DNA of 64,000 bases from Castor canadensis (GCF_047511655.1 NC_133392.1:162306542-162370541), one strand, 5' to 3'. Numbered from the stretch's first letter, positions 35,938 through 47,579 are shown. A program made the numbers and translations. Notes: generated by a model not told the origin, from the letters alone.

Positions 35938-36250
35938 CTAGGTGTGGCAGCACATGACTCTCATCCCAGCTGCTTAGGAGTCTGAGACAGGAGGGTCACT
36001 TTTTTTCTGGGTTTGAACTTAGGGCTTTACCACTTGAGCCACTTGCCAGCTCAGGAGATGCACTTTTTAAAAAATTTAAATTTAAGAGAATTTTCATCCC
36101 TCCTGTTGAGAAATGATAAGGAGAACATTTGAACCCTAGAGCTTATTTATTTTAAGGGAATTTTGTTTTGTTTTGGCTGTACTGGAGATTGAACTCAGCC
36201 TCTCCCATGCTTGATAAGCAGTCTACCACTGGGCTATACCTCCAGCTCTC
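35938..36250. repeat. B1 (+) and two antisense ID copies
   Basis: B1 head in + orientation (35938-35997, ctaggtgtggcagcacatga), then an antisense ID piece (36000-36055, tctgggtttgaacttagggc) and another (36172-36250, gtactggagattgaactcag, ccactgggctatacctccag). Confidence 0.7.
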
Positions 36251-36259
36251 TGCTTTTAG

Positions 36260-37065
36260 TTTATGTATTTTATACCCTATTCAATAGTAGAATGTTTTCA
36301 GTAATGGAAATGTTCTGTGGTCGTGTGTGGCTCTCGATCACTTGAAATGTGTCTAGTGTGACTGAGAAGCTGGCTTCCTAGCGTTAATAATTTTAATAAA
36401 ATTAGGTTTAAAGAAACACCCCATGTGGGGCAGTCTTGTGAAAGCATCTGGGTCATGACTAAGAGAAACTGGAAAGATGTGGAAAATCTCAGATAAGGAT
36501 ATGAGTTTAGGAAATAACTTCTATTTAGCAGTCTTTGCACATCTACAATTAGGAACCTGCGCTGTTTTGTGCAAATTTAGTGGTATTTGTCAAAAGTAAT
36601 ATATACTTTAAACTAAAAAATAGTTTATACAGAATTAAAATTTTGCTAGTCAAATTTACTTTTAAATATTCTAACGTTAAAAAATACTACTTAAAGCATT
36701 TTGGGTTTGGCTAGTTTGTTTCTTTTGTGGGAGCAGAAGAAAGAAGACCTTATTGATAATTTTCACAGGAATAGGTAGAGGATACCATCAGTGTCTATTC
36801 TACTATCTTTTGGGAACTGGTGACCTAGATCAAAAGGAGAAGGGACAGAGAATGTCCCCTATTCTCCTATGCCAAGCTCTGTAAAGGAGAGCATGCATTC
36901 TGTTCTCATGCTTCAACTCTGCTGTTTGCTTGTGTGGTTGTCACAGCTTGGTTGTTTCACAAGGATGCTGCTCAACAACAAAGGATTGTCTGACCCAAGC
37001 CCTCAGCCATTCCTAAGTTGAGACTTGAATCCTGCAGTTCACAAAAACAGATAGCCAAGATTTTA
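36260..37065 (+). other. GNB1: GNB1 intron 1, A/T-rich unique stretch
   Basis: No repeat or exon recognised with confidence. Confidence 0.35.
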
Positions 37066-37067
37066 TC

Positions 37068-37560
37068 AGTTACATATTGGTGCATGACAAACTATCCCAA
37101 AACTTAGTGACTGAAACAGTGCCTGTTTGTTCACGGTTCTCCACATTGTCAGTGTGGGCAGGGCTCAGCTAGGAGTGTCTCTCTGGACTGTGATGCTGGT
37201 GAGCTTGCAGCCAGAGGGCAGGTAGTTTTGAACTGGGCCTCCCAGATGGCCTCACCCAGCTGTGTGTTTGGTCAGTGTAATGTGGCCTCTGCCTGGCCTC
37301 TCCAGCAGTCTAGTTCAGACCTGTTCCTACAGTGGCTGAGTTTCAAGAGAGCAGGAACAGGGTTGATAGGCTTCTTGAAGAAATGATTACTTCTAAGTGA
37401 CTACTTAGAAGATAGTGTCATTTGTACTGCATTCTGCTGTGCAAGTTACAACCCCAGTCCAGACTGAGAGTAGGGAGGTAGACTCTGGGGTTGTTTGGAG
37501 GAGCTGCATAAGACTGGCCACTTTTGACCCACCACAGCCTTTTCTATAATATGACCTTAA
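37068..37560. repeat. Old mammal-wide interspersed repeat
   Basis: Starts gttacatattggtgcatgac aaactatccc, then ggcagggctcagctaggagt and tggcctcacccagctg. This pattern is common in placental genomes, but I cannot name the family safely. Confidence 0.45.
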
Positions 37561-37574
37561 AAACGCTTGTTTAA

Positions 37575-37710
37575 GAGCTGGGCATGGTGATGCAGCACAC
37601 CTGTAATCCCAGCACTTTGAGGCTGAGGCAGGCAGGAAGATAGCGTGTTCAACTCTAACCTGGATTATGTAGAGAGTCCCTGACTCAAAAAAACAAAAAC
37701 AAAAACCCAG
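37575..37710 (+). repeat. B1 SINE
   Basis: Sense B1: gagctgggcatggtgatgca, ctgtaatcccagcactttga, tgtagagagtccctgactc, then A-rich tail. Confidence 0.85.
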
Positions 37711-38293
37711 ACAAGCAAAGAGAATCAGTTGTTTAAGAGGTCTATTTAGTATTAAGGTCTGTGGAATGAATTCCAAAAAAATAAACTCAGGGCATCAATT
37801 TAGCAAATAATTTACCCAGCACTAACTTAGAGCAAGACATTGTGCTTGTTTACCTCATCTTTGGTTCTCTTGTGGGAGATGGTGCATTAGTGAATTAAGT
37901 CAATTTCAGACTGCATGATAATTGTGAGGTTCTAGGTGGAGAGAGGGCAGTTGGTTTGAGGTAACTGGGGAAGGTCTTTCTGAGCAAGCACCACCAGAAG
38001 GATGAGGTAAATGTGAGTTTTAAAAGATTGTTCAGCTTGGGAGTGAAGGATGGATTATTAGGTAGAAAAATAGAAGCAGTGGTCATTTAAAGGAGACTGT
38101 TGATAAGAATGACGTAGCTTGGCTTTTCTAAGAAACAACCTGGTTCTACTAGTGTTGCTGGTCCAAGGCCCAGAGAGTGGTGAGGAGAGCCCAGTCCATG
38201 TCCACAGGACTAAGCTAAAGCTAATAGAGGAACTGGGTGCAGCAGAGAGGAGATAACAGAAGGCTGGGGGCTGCTCATCTCTCTTAGGGTTTG

Positions 38294-38410
38294 CCTCATC
38301 ATGACTTGTTTGTTGTGGGGGTGGGTGGTATTGGGGTTTGAACTCAGGGCCTTGTGCTTGCTAGGCTTGCACTGTACCACTTGAGCCACTCTGCCAGCCC
38401 TCATCATGAC
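38294..38410 (-). repeat. ID-type SINE with 12-bp target duplication
   Basis: Antisense ID tail (ttggggtttgaactcagggc to ccactctgccagccc, about 38306-38398), flanked by exact copies of cctcatcatgac at 38294-38305 and 38399-38410. This shows that the ID-type part can move without the B1-like head. Confidence 0.85.
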
Positions 38411-38554
38411 CTTTTAGATCAGCTGGTTTCACAGCCTCACATTTGTCTTCCTCGGTATGTTGCCTTTTCCAGTTAGCAATTTACTTGTGACAGGAAATGT
38501 GATACACCCATCTTTATTAACTTTCCTGAGGTTAAAGAGCAGTTTGAATATTTG

Positions 38555-38765
38555 AAATATACATTATTTATTTATTTATTGCAGTAATGAGGTTTGAACT
38601 CAGGGCCTTGAGACACTCTACCAGCCCTTTTTTGTGATAAAAGTTTTTTTGAGATAGGGTCTCTTGAACTGTTTTTACAGGCTGGCTTTGAACCTTGATT
38701 CTCCTGATCTCTGCCTCCTGAGTAGGATTACAGGCGTGAGCCACTGGTGCAAAATTTATTTTATG
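38555..38765 (-). repeat. Composite B1/ID SINE
   Basis: Antisense copy from a (TTTA)n-type tail through gaggtttgaactcagggcct to aggcgtgagccactggtgc, with part of the ID region deleted. Confidence 0.85.
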
Positions 38766-38879
38766 TCGGGGAGGTGGGCAGCACTGGTTGTCTTTTTATC
38801 AGACAGTAGCACCTTCTTGTAATTCAGCAACTCTTCTATGCACAATAGAAAATCTAATTTGGGTTGTAATACATATATA

Positions 38880-39222
38880 CATGGAAATGTCACAGGGAAA
38901 CACCCTGTATAGCTATCTTAAATAAAAATGTCCTTTTTTTCAAAAATGGAGAACAGGAAGGCAAAACAGGTTCTATCTGAGGGCTAGTACCAGTGGGAGG
39001 GGAAGGATATAAGGAAGGGTGTAGGAGGTGAACATGGTGGAAATACTGTACATTCTCATGTATGAAAGTGGAAAAATGAGACCTGTAGAAAGTATTCAAG
39101 AATGGGGGTGGGGGGTAAAGGGAGAATGATGGAGGCGTGAATTCAACTCTGATATCCTATAAGAACTTGTGTAAATGTCATACTGTACCCCCAGTACGAC
39201 AATAATACAACAAAAATATAAG
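38880..39222 (+). mobile_element. L1 3' end (lineage-specific type)
   Basis: Low-C, purine-rich 3' UTR-like sequence (ggagaacaggaaggcaaaac, cagtgggaggggaaggatat, atgtatgaaagtggaaaaat) ending tgtacccccagtacgacaat aatac and an A-rich tail. The layout is that of a 5'-truncated L1 in + orientation. Subfamily not assigned. Confidence 0.5.
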
Positions 39223-39392
39223 TTCCTGGTATCTGAGGCTTTGTATCCTCTGATCATGAGGTCCCCATTCCCCTCTGCCCCATAATGCAGAAAATTTTTA
39301 TTGTCGCTGTATTTTGCTCTTGCGTGGCATATGGAGTCATTTTTTTCTGTATCCTCTCACTAGTTTTTGCATGAGAATGGATGCTATGAACT

Positions 39393-39605
39393 GGACACCT
39401 ATGGCTCATGCCTGTAGTCTTAGCTACTTGGGAGACAGATCAGGAGGATCAGTGCTCGCAACCAGCCTGAGCAAATAGTTTTCGAGACCCTATATTGAAA
39501 ATAACCAACAGAAGAAAGGACTGGCAGAGTTGCTCAAGTGGTAGAGCACCTGACTAGCAAGTGTGAGGCCCTGAGTTCAAACCCCAGTACAGCCAAAAAA
39601 AAAAG
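39393..39605 (+). repeat. Composite B1/ID SINE
   Basis: Complete sense copy: cacctatggctcatgcctgt ... gcaaatagttttcgagaccc ... gtagagcacctgactagcaa ... ctgagttcaaaccccagtac, A-tail. Confidence 0.92.
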
Positions 39606-40149
39606 TATGCTATGGGTAATGTTATTGACAAAACAACTGCAGTCTAGTGATTTTAATAACAGTACTTTTCAGTAACACAGGATGGTAAAACTTGCCAATA
39701 ACTCTTACGAAGTAATCTGAAAAACTGAGCCAAGTGGAATGGAGTCAGTCAGGCTATTATAGCTAATACAAATTAAAAGCCATGAAAAAAAGCACAGCAC
39801 TCAAGATGCAGACAGTAGTGTGGAAAGTAGAATTTTACTCAAAAGTATGCATTTGTGGGGGAAAATCTTTTGTAAAGGTACTGGGTGTTTCCAAAATTTG
39901 GCTTAAAGACTGATAAGTTCATTTCCTGGGCTGCTGGAGTGCCAGGTTTATCTGGGGTGCAGATGTGCCTTGCATCTCACAAGCCAGGGAGGTGATGAGC
40001 AGGAGAGAGCAGCTGCTCATGCTGCTAGGGTGGCCACTGCTGGTTCTAAGACTGTTCAGGGTGCAGAATGGAAGCTACTATGGCCCACAAAGCTGTTGAG
40101 GGTAGTAATTATGAGTACTAGTAAAAAGGATGAAATCTGGCCAATTTCA

Positions 40150-40530
40150 GCACAGTGAGGGGAACTGGAGGTTATTATACCAAATGAAATAAGTGAGGTT
40201 TAGAAAGACAAGCAGGAATGACCTCACTCATGAGATGTAGGAAAGTTGATCTAATAGAAGTTGAGAACAGAGGTGGGGGACAAAGTTACAGAAGGCAGGA
40301 ACAATGTGTTCTGATGTGCTGTTGTGCGGATAGGGTGACTACAGACTATAAGGAACTGTATGTTTCACAAAGCTGGAGGAAAGGCCTTTGAACATTTTTA
40401 TCATGAAGCAATGATAACTTGTGGGGGTGCATATATATTGACCCTGATTTAAACATGCACATGTTATACATGTATGGAAACATCTCACATGATTCCCCAT
40501 AAATATGTGTGATTTGATGTGTTTGTGTAT
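40150..40530 (+). mobile_element. Old L1 (L1M-type) 3' end
   Basis: Recognisable mammal-wide L1 3' sequence: aggaatgacctcactcatga, tagggtgactacagactata, accctgatttaaacatgcac, tacatgtatggaaacatctc, ccccataaatatgtgtgat. Sense strand, decayed. Confidence 0.65.
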
Positions 40531-40532
40531 CC

Positions 40533-40840
40533 TTTTTTTTTTTTTTGTGGTACTGGGGTTTGAATTCAGGCCTACACCTTGAGCCACTCCACCAGGGCCC
40601 CCCCCCCCTTTTTTTTTGTGATGGATTTTTTTTTTTTTGAGATAGGGTCTTGCAGAACTATTTGCCCGGGCTGGTTTTGAACCATGATCCTCCTGATGTC
40701 TACCTTCTAAGTAGCTAGGATTGCAGGCATGAGCCACTGGCTCCTGGCCATTTATTATTTTTATTTTTTTGGTGGTACTGGAGGGCTAAATCAGGACCCA
40801 CGCTTGCCAGGCATGCACTCTACTACTTGAGCTTCTTCAA
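40533..40840 (-). repeat. Composite SINE followed by an ID-type copy
   Basis: Antisense composite SINE (ttttgtggtactggggtttg ... gcatgagccactggctcctg, 40533-40748) with C9/T9 runs at its ID/B1 junction, then an ID-type piece at 40760-40840. Confidence 0.88.
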
Positions 40841-41324
40841 GAGCTCTGTGTATCAGTTTAAACATAAATTTAAATTTAAAAATACCAAGAAAGGATGTTG
40901 ATTGTGACTATTTACCACCTACTGTGAGGTGGACACTATACCATGAGTCACAGATAGGTAGCCTGCCATCTCTTTGTATGGCCCACTAGCCTGGAACGGT
41001 TTTTGAAATGGTTGAAAAATAAAAACAATAGTGTTTTTTTTTTGACATGTACAATTTATGAAATTAAGTTTCTGGTGTCCTTAGATGAGTTTTATTGGAA
41101 TGGAGTGGGCCTGTGGCTGCCTTTGTACTATAGCAGCTTTGAGTTGAGGTCTGCAACACCTAAGACAAGATATCCCTCCCCGCATGTTTCAGAAAAACCT
41201 GCTGTAAGCTGTGACCACTGGGTGTTCTCACCAGCAGAGGAGACCAGGCTGGGCCTGTTGGCTGTTTTCTTGGTGTGGCAGAACTGGAACTCAGATTACC
41301 TTTCTCACTCTGTCTTTTTTATTT

Positions 41325-41460
41325 TTTGTTTTTGTTTTTTTGAGACAGGGTCTCATTAAGGTCTTGTCCAGATTAGCCTTGAATTCACAATCCTGCTGCC
41401 TCAGCCTCCTGAGTGCTGGGATTATAGGTGTGCATCAAGTGTGCCTAGCCACCCCCTGTT
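41325..41460 (-). repeat. B1 SINE
   Basis: Antisense B1: ttttttgagacagggtctca, cctgctgcctcagcctcctg, agtgctgggattataggtgt. Confidence 0.88.
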
Positions 41461-41724
41461 ATTTTTAAATCACTGCAGCACTGCCTGCCACGGAAAAACT
41501 TGTCTTCCTTTAAAAAAATTCCTGTGATCGGTTGTGTGTTAATACACATTAGTTTAATGATGGGGTACTCCACACATAGGAAGTATAGATAGGTTTTCTA
41601 AATTTTTCCAGTTTTAGGTCTCCTTTGGAATCTTACTGTGACACCTGATGTTTAGCCATCTACTTGATAGAAGTGCCTCAAGAGGAGAGGGCCTCTGGTG
41701 CATGTGCCGAAAGGGCCTGGTGAG

Positions 41725-42256
41725 GTCCTTGAGGATGGGGAGGAGTGTGGTCTGTGGGTAAGGTTCTCAGGTGGTGGATGGGGTGCAAGACCCCAGGACT
41801 TCACCACTGAGAGCTCAGCAATGAGAAAGGCACTTAGGTCTGCTCAGTGGGCCTGTCATTAAAGTTTAGGGCTTGCTCCAGGCAACTGCCTTGTGGCTCC
41901 CTAGCCAGCTTCCCCTGGGGCAGGAGGCTCTAAATCAGTCAGGTTTCCCTAAGTACTGCTTCAGTTGGCCTTCAGGTGCTACACTGCTTGCATGGCTGGT
42001 GTGTGTCACTTGTGCTTCATTTCTAGTTAGCACCCTCTTACAGTCAGCCTATTTGAAACACTGACACTCCTTTGATTGAAAAACTAATGTCCCATTCAGA
42101 TGCTTTTTGACAGCCAAAGAGGGATAGTGACTGAGTTTTGGGGAACACTGGTTATCACAACTTGGGGGGTATGCCACTGGCACTGAGGGGGTGATGCTGA
42201 GGATGCTGCTTCATACCTGCAGTGCACAAGCCAGTGTCTCTCCACACACAGGAGGG
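41725..42256 (+). repeat. 532-bp inverted duplication, left arm (likely source)
   Basis: Pairs base for base with the reverse complement of 44718-45249 with no net gap: both ends give coordinate sums of 86974. Identical open frames of 63 codons appear on opposite strands in the two arms. Flanks of this arm are ordinary mixed sequence, so it is probably the original. No gene, tail or terminal repeats are recognised within it. Confidence 0.95.
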
Positions 42257-42636
42257 TCTGGCTCCACGGCCAGCAAGGCCAAGTGAGGCATGCTTTCTCC
42301 TGCTTTTGTTTGTGTGGACCCAACTCATTATGATTTGAGTTCTGCTGCATTCCCTCCCCTCCCCCTCCCCGTGGCATTTCTTAGAGTCTCCCAACGGGTG
42401 ATTCCTGTGTACTCCACTGAGCTCTCTTCATTTCTTATCTCTTGCTAGTCTTATTAGTTCTACTTCCATAAAGGTGGAGTGCTTTTTACCTGTGACTAGT
42501 AAATGAGGGAAACTGAGTGTTCCCACTTAGGCTGTGGTAATGTTCCAATTGGCCCCCGCAGGTGCACTCCCCTTGCAACAAAACAGACCCACTCCCCTGC
42601 CTCAAGGAGCTGGCTCTAGTACTGTGCTTTGGGGTG

Positions 42637-42760
42637 GGGGCTGGGTGTGGTGGTGCATGCCTGGAATCCCTGCATTTAGACTGAGGTGGGAGGATGGAGA
42701 ATTTGAGGCCAGTCTACAATAGCAAAACCCTATCTCAAAACCAAACAAAAAACCCCAACA
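42637..42760 (+). repeat. B1 SINE
   Basis: Sense B1: ggctgggtgtggtggtgcat, ctgaggtgggaggatggaga, tctcaaaaccaaacaaaaaa. Confidence 0.88.
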
Positions 42761-43009
42761 ACACAAAACACTAAAATAATATTAGCATATTAAGAATGAC
42801 AATTCACAGTTTTCCTCCTTAGCACTGAAAACGTACATCAGTGTGTATTTTTGAGATACGGACCTGTGTTTATCTAATCGAAGTTCAGTTGTTAAAAAAC
42901 AGTGAATTTCACATAGTCTGAGCTATTTTCTCATCCATCTTGTGTTAACTGTCCCCACAACAGATCAAATGAGTCTAGAAACATGTTGCACTGAGGTGTC
43001 TGTTTTCTT

Positions 43010-43190
43010 TCCTCCTTTTTTTTTTGGGCAGTGCTGGGGTTTGAACTCAGGGCCTATCATTTGAGCCACATCTCCAGCCCTCTCCCTAACATTTTAAAGA
43101 GTGGAAGAGGGGTTGGGGATTTAGCTCAGTGGAAGAGCACTTGCCTGGCAAGTGCAAGGCCCTGAATTTGGTCCCCAGCACTGAAAAAAA
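43010..43190. repeat. Head-to-head pair of ID elements
   Basis: Antisense ID at about 43015-43082 (gctggggtttgaactcaggg), then a canonical sense ID at about 43110-43190 (ggggttggggatttagctca, gagcacttgcctggcaagtg, ggtccccagcactg, A-tail). The second is the standard rodent ID, distinct from the ID-like tail of the composite SINE. Confidence 0.88.
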
Positions 43191-43194
43191 AATT

Positions 43195-43865
43195 TAAAAA
43201 ATGAAAAAATAGAAAAAAAAGCAAAATAAAGAGTAGAAGGGCCCTCATTTTGGCTTCCTCCATGATTGGACTCAAGGCTTGCATTTGGGACAGATCACCA
43301 CAGAAATGTGTCCTGGGGCCTTCATTGGCAAGTGTCTCATGCTGTTCACAATGCTTAGAGGGACTGACCAGGGTCTTTTTGCCTTTTCTGCCTTTCTCTC
43401 ACCACTCGTAGGTGTTAAAGCTACATTTCAAATCCTGCTTTTCCTGGAGGTGACTTTCAATAAGTTGGTACTGAGATTCTGCTGGGTTTGGTGAATATAT
43501 AGCATGTTACCCTGTTTATAGCCCACACCTAATGCGGAGGGGCAGACGGGTCAGGCTTTTTTGGAATTAGCGAGAAGCCAAAACTGATAGGTTTGTGGGG
43601 ACCCTGCCTCTTTTTCTCTTCTCTTCTCTGTTTTTCTATCCCCATTTGCTCCTCTTTTTCCTTCCCTCCCCCCCCACCCCAGCCCTGTTGGCCTGTTAGG
43701 TAAGACCTCGGTATGAGTCCATGCAGGTTTCCAAATTCATGGCACTGTTGGCCACTATGCCACTTAAAGTTCCCTGTATTCAGTTGTGAGGTCAGAAAAC
43801 TGAGCATTGATGTCTAAGGAACTCAGTAGCCATTTAAAAAATAATACTCATAAATTGCAGGAAAA
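43195..43865 (+). other. GNB1: GNB1 intron 1, unique stretch
   Basis: No repeat or exon recognised. A pyrimidine-rich patch with C8 runs lies at about 43610-43680. Confidence 0.35.
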
Positions 43866-43867
43866 TA

Positions 43868-43930
43868 TATTTTATTCTTTTTTTAAATTTTTTTACCTTT
43901 TCTTTTATTCATATGTGCATACAATATTTT
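43868..43930 (-). mobile_element. Short L1 3' end fragment
   Basis: ttttcttttattcatatgtg catacaat matches the start of the L1 insert at 34782-34880, with a T-rich (A-tail) left side. Short and flanked by A/T-rich sequence. Confidence 0.5.
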
Positions 43931-44444
43931 ATTCTTAAATAGCTTCAGTTATTAACTAATGGACCGTACAGCTCCTAAACCTTCAGAATCAAATTGGACT
44001 ACACCTGTCTGTCTTCCTGTGCCATGTTGGTATTCATGCTGTCCTTGCTTTTTATCAAAGCAGCCATGCCCCCCTCCCTTAGGATGTGACATCATCAGGA
44101 GTGTGTAGCACCATCTGCTGTTGGGACTGTGTACTTCTCCAGCTAGCTACTCCCTTCCTGTCCAACTTTGAGAGCTGAAATTTAAATGGCTCAGTTGGCC
44201 AAAGTAGTCATTGTGATCTGGTGGCGTTGTGTTCCCATGAGGTTTTCTGCCCACTGAAAGGAAGTGTCTGGCTGCAGGTGGAAGGAGTTGGATCTTCTGT
44301 CACCAGAGGAATGATCATGGGATGTTCAGAAAGATTGTGGATGATGATATAAAGGGGCCTCACTAGCATTGTGCTTCTAGGAAAGAAGTTAATTTATCAT
44401 CTAAAAAAGTAGTTAAAAGTTGACTTTTAGAAGACAGCCTGTAG

Positions 44445-44598
44445 TTTTTCTTTTTTCTTTTCCCCATGGAACTAGGGTTTGAACTCAGGGCTTCACAATT
44501 GCAAAGCAGGAACCCCACCACTTGAGTCACACCTCTATTCCATTTTATTATGGTTATCTAGGATTACAGGTGTAAGCCACCAGCACCTGGTTGTAGTT
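44445..44598 (-). repeat. Composite-type SINE, internally deleted
   Basis: Antisense: actagggtttgaactcaggg, ccaccacttgagtcacacct, then directly aggattacaggtgtaagcca ccagcacctgg; the middle is missing. Confidence 0.8.
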
Positions 44599-44659
44599 TT
44601 TCTTGGCAGGTGACCTGAGACCATACTTGATTTGTCAAAGTACCAAGGGTCTACCTTCA

Positions 44660-44717
44660 TTAGGTGCCCTCTCTCTCCTTCCCCCTCCCCCCTCCCCCTC
44701 CCTCTCCTTCTCCTTCT
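44660..44717 (+). repeat. Polypyrimidine tract beside the inverted copy
   Basis: Nearly pure C/T (tctctctccttccccctccc, ccctccctctccttctcctt). A matching tract, tctccctctccctctccctc, continues at about 45250-45269 on the far side of the inverted copy. Confidence 0.9.
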
Positions 44718-45249
44718 CCCTCCTGTGTGTGGAGAGACACTGGCTTGTGCACTGCAGGTATGAAGCAGCATCCTCAGCATCACCCCCTCAGTGCCAGTGG
44801 CATACCCCCCAAGTTGTGATAACCAGTGTTCCCCAAAACTCAGTCACTATCCCTCTTTGGCTGTCAAAAAGCATCTGAATGGGACATTAGTTTTTCAATC
44901 AAAGGAGTGTCAGTGTTTCAAATAGGCTGACTGTAAGAGGGTGCTAACTAGAAATGAAGCACAAGTGACACACACCAGCCATGCAAGCAGTGTAGCACCT
45001 GAAGGCCAACTGAAGCAGTACTTAGGGAAACCTGACTGATTTAGAGCCTCCTGCCCCAGGGGAAGCTGGCTAGGGAGCCACAAGGCAGTTGCCTGGAGCA
45101 AGCCCTAAACTTTAATGACAGGCCCACTGAGCAGACCTAAGTGCCTTTCTCATTGCTGAGCTCTCAGTGGTGAAGTCCTGGGGTCTTGCACCCCATCCAC
45201 CACCTGAGAACCTTACCCACAGACCACACTCCTCCCCATCCTCAAGGAC
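44718..45249 (-). repeat. 532-bp inverted duplication, right arm (likely copy)
   Basis: Reverse complement of 41725-42256 over its whole length; every segment I compared was identical. Both edges abut C/T-rich tract, as if the copy had been placed inside a polypyrimidine run next to a B1 tail. The 2461-bp spacer (42257-44717) is ordinary intron sequence. Confidence 0.95.
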
Positions 45250-45267
45250 TCTCCCTCTCCCTCTCCC

Positions 45268-45362
45268 TCATTGTGTAGCCCAGACTGACCTCGGACTTGA
45301 TCCTTCAGCTTTTGCTTCCTAAGTCCTGGGATTACAGATGTGTGACACCATACTCAGCTCCT
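45268..45362 (-). repeat. B1 SINE missing its tail-proximal part
   Basis: Antisense B1 from cattgtgtagcccagactga to tgtgtgacaccatactcagc. The usual T-run plus gagacagggtct start is replaced by the C/T tract bordering the inverted duplication. Confidence 0.8.
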
Positions 45363-45369
45363 TCTACTG

Positions 45370-46410
45370 TTTTTTGACACAACCTTGTAAGGTGGTGGGG
45401 ATATTCGGTAATGTTGTTAAACAGAAACATATTAAAAAGATTCTACAGTTGCCTCTTATTTTTAGAGGCCCTTTTATCTGTTGATCATTCGTGTTCTGGA
45501 GAACTGCATTATTACCTGATTTATGTGTTTTGGCCCCATGTCTGATACTGCTGTGACTCACACTTCAGCTAGTTTGATGGTGCATAGCAAAGGGATAGAG
45601 ACTTATATAACTTAACTTGGAGAAAGGAGTTCATCACTGTATTACAGATGTCAATTGTTGCTGGCCAACGTGCTTCCCTCCCAGTGACCCCATCCCTGTC
45701 CCTGCAGTAGAGGCAGCACCTTCAGGACTCACTGCATCCTGTTCAGTGCCACAGTGGCCTGTTTCTCCTGGCCTGAGGACAGTGAGTGAGTGAGCTGGTA
45801 CAGGGGACTCACCTAGAGACAGGCAGGCCTGGCTACACTTGATGGGTTCGGGGTGGAGAATTATAGGCTGTGTTGGACTACTGACCAAATGACAGTGATA
45901 AGTTAAGAGGGAGGATGGTAGCAGAGTAGGGAAAGGGCACCACAAGATGTAGAGGAAGGTCCTGTGAGTAGCCTGCCTGGATCCTGACTCTGCCTCCATT
46001 GCCTTTTTACGGCCCAGCTGTGCTTCCTGTCCTCTGGTCCTGCCAGAGTCCACTTCTTTCCCACTTTGAAAGCCTTAGCTAGACTAGGTAAATACTGGGG
46101 GGGCAACAGGGTGGGGAAGGAATCAAGAGGAGTTTTAATTTTTAATTTCTAGAATTAATCATTTCTCAAATGATGTAAGTTATTAATACCCATTTTTTTC
46201 TTTAAGGTTTATTCCTTGTAAACATGATTTTGAGACATATTGGACAGTTTATTTACTTGGTGAAAAGCATGAAGTAACTAAAAATCAGAGTATACTGTCC
46301 ACACACCTGACATTTTTAGTTGTTTCTAAGGTGCCTCTGTCAGAAGGTTCAATACATGGCTCTTTCCTGTCTTTTCTGAATCAATGTTATTTTAAATTTC
46401 ACTTTTTTAT
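45370..46410 (+). other. GNB1: GNB1 intron 1, unique stretch
   Basis: No repeat or exon recognised; a 139-codon open frame on the - strand (45634-46053) has no family signature. Confidence 0.35.
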
Positions 46411-46414
46411 GTTT

Positions 46415-47078
46415 GTTTATTTATGGAGGTATTGGGGCTTGAACTCAAGGCTTTGTGCTTCCTAGGCAGGTACTCTACCACTTGAACCATGTCCCCAGCC
46501 ATGTTTTGCTTGAATTATTTCTCAGGTAAGATTTTTGCATTTTTGCCTGGGCTGGCCTTGGACTTCGGTTTTCCTGCCTGTGGCTTCCTGCATAGCTGGA
46601 TCCCAGATGTGCACCACCGTGCCTGGCTTATTGATTGAGATGGAGCCTCACTAACTTTTTGCCTGGGCTGGCCTCAACCCACAATCCTCCTGATCTCTGC
46701 TTCCCAAGTAGTTGGAATTACACAAGTGTGAGCCTCTGCACTTTTTTTCTTTTTTCAGTACTGGAACTTGAACTCAGAGCCTCCACCTTGAGGCACTCCA
46801 CCAGCCTTGTTTTTGTGAAGGGTTTTTTGAGATAGGGTCTCAAGAATTATTTGCCTGGGTTGGCTTTGAATCCTGATCCTCCTGATCTCTGCCTCCTGAG
46901 TAGCTAGGATTACAGGCGTGAGTCACTGTCACCCAGCTTCTGCACTTTTTGAAATAAGGTCTTGCTATGCAGTTCAGGCTGGCCTTGAACTATGTAGGCC
47001 AGGCTGGTCTCAAACTCACAGACATCCTGTATTTGCCTCTAAGTGCTGAGATTACAGACAAGATCCACTATGCCCCAT
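46415..47078 (-). repeat. Nested antisense SINE cluster
   Basis: In order: ID-type tail (ggaggtattggggcttgaac), B1-like bodies at about 46505-46630 and 46630-46740, a composite copy at about 46745-46940 (actggaacttgaactcagag ... caggcgtgagtcactg) and a B1 at about 46945-47078 (aaataaggtcttgctatgca). All are antisense to GNB1. Confidence 0.8.
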
Positions 47079-47084
47079 AGGGTT

Positions 47085-47575
47085 TTGGTTTTAAAAGAAA
47101 AATGAACTGTTGTTAGAACGTACATTTTCATTTGGCCCAGTTTATCACCAGAGTGTATTAGGTAGTATTGGGAGGAGGCAAACAAGTTCATGACAGGAGA
47201 AAGTTTGTTGCTAAGCAAACATTTGGGTTGCTGCTCTGCCCCAAATACAGTACTCAGCATGCAGTGGGGAGCTGGGTACAGAGCTGAGCAGGAGCTATGC
47301 TCTAGACCCTTCTGCTCCTCCTACCCTCAACAGCACCTTCAGTTCTCTGTGAGGCTAAGGAGGTCACTTGTCCACTCCTGTGGTGCCCCGTAGCCAAGAA
47401 AACAAACACCAGGTGGCTCCCTTACCCAGGTTAGGTTTGAGGTTCACCTTCCTCACCTGAAAATTCAGGGACCTAATGTTTACTATTCCTGTTGCACTTG
47501 CTTTTAGTCATTCTTCATTAGTAAATAACTTGGATGGAATTTGGCTTCATAACCTGGTTTTCTTACATTCAGCAA
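47085..47575 (+). other. GNB1: GNB1 intron 1, unique stretch
   Basis: No repeat or exon recognised. Confidence 0.35.
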
Positions 47576-47579
47576 GCTG

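Noticed and set aside
41873-42064. 63-codon frame occurring twice (also 44910-45101, - strand) as a possible conserved small protein
   Set aside because: The repetition comes from the inverted DNA duplication, not from protein-level conservation.
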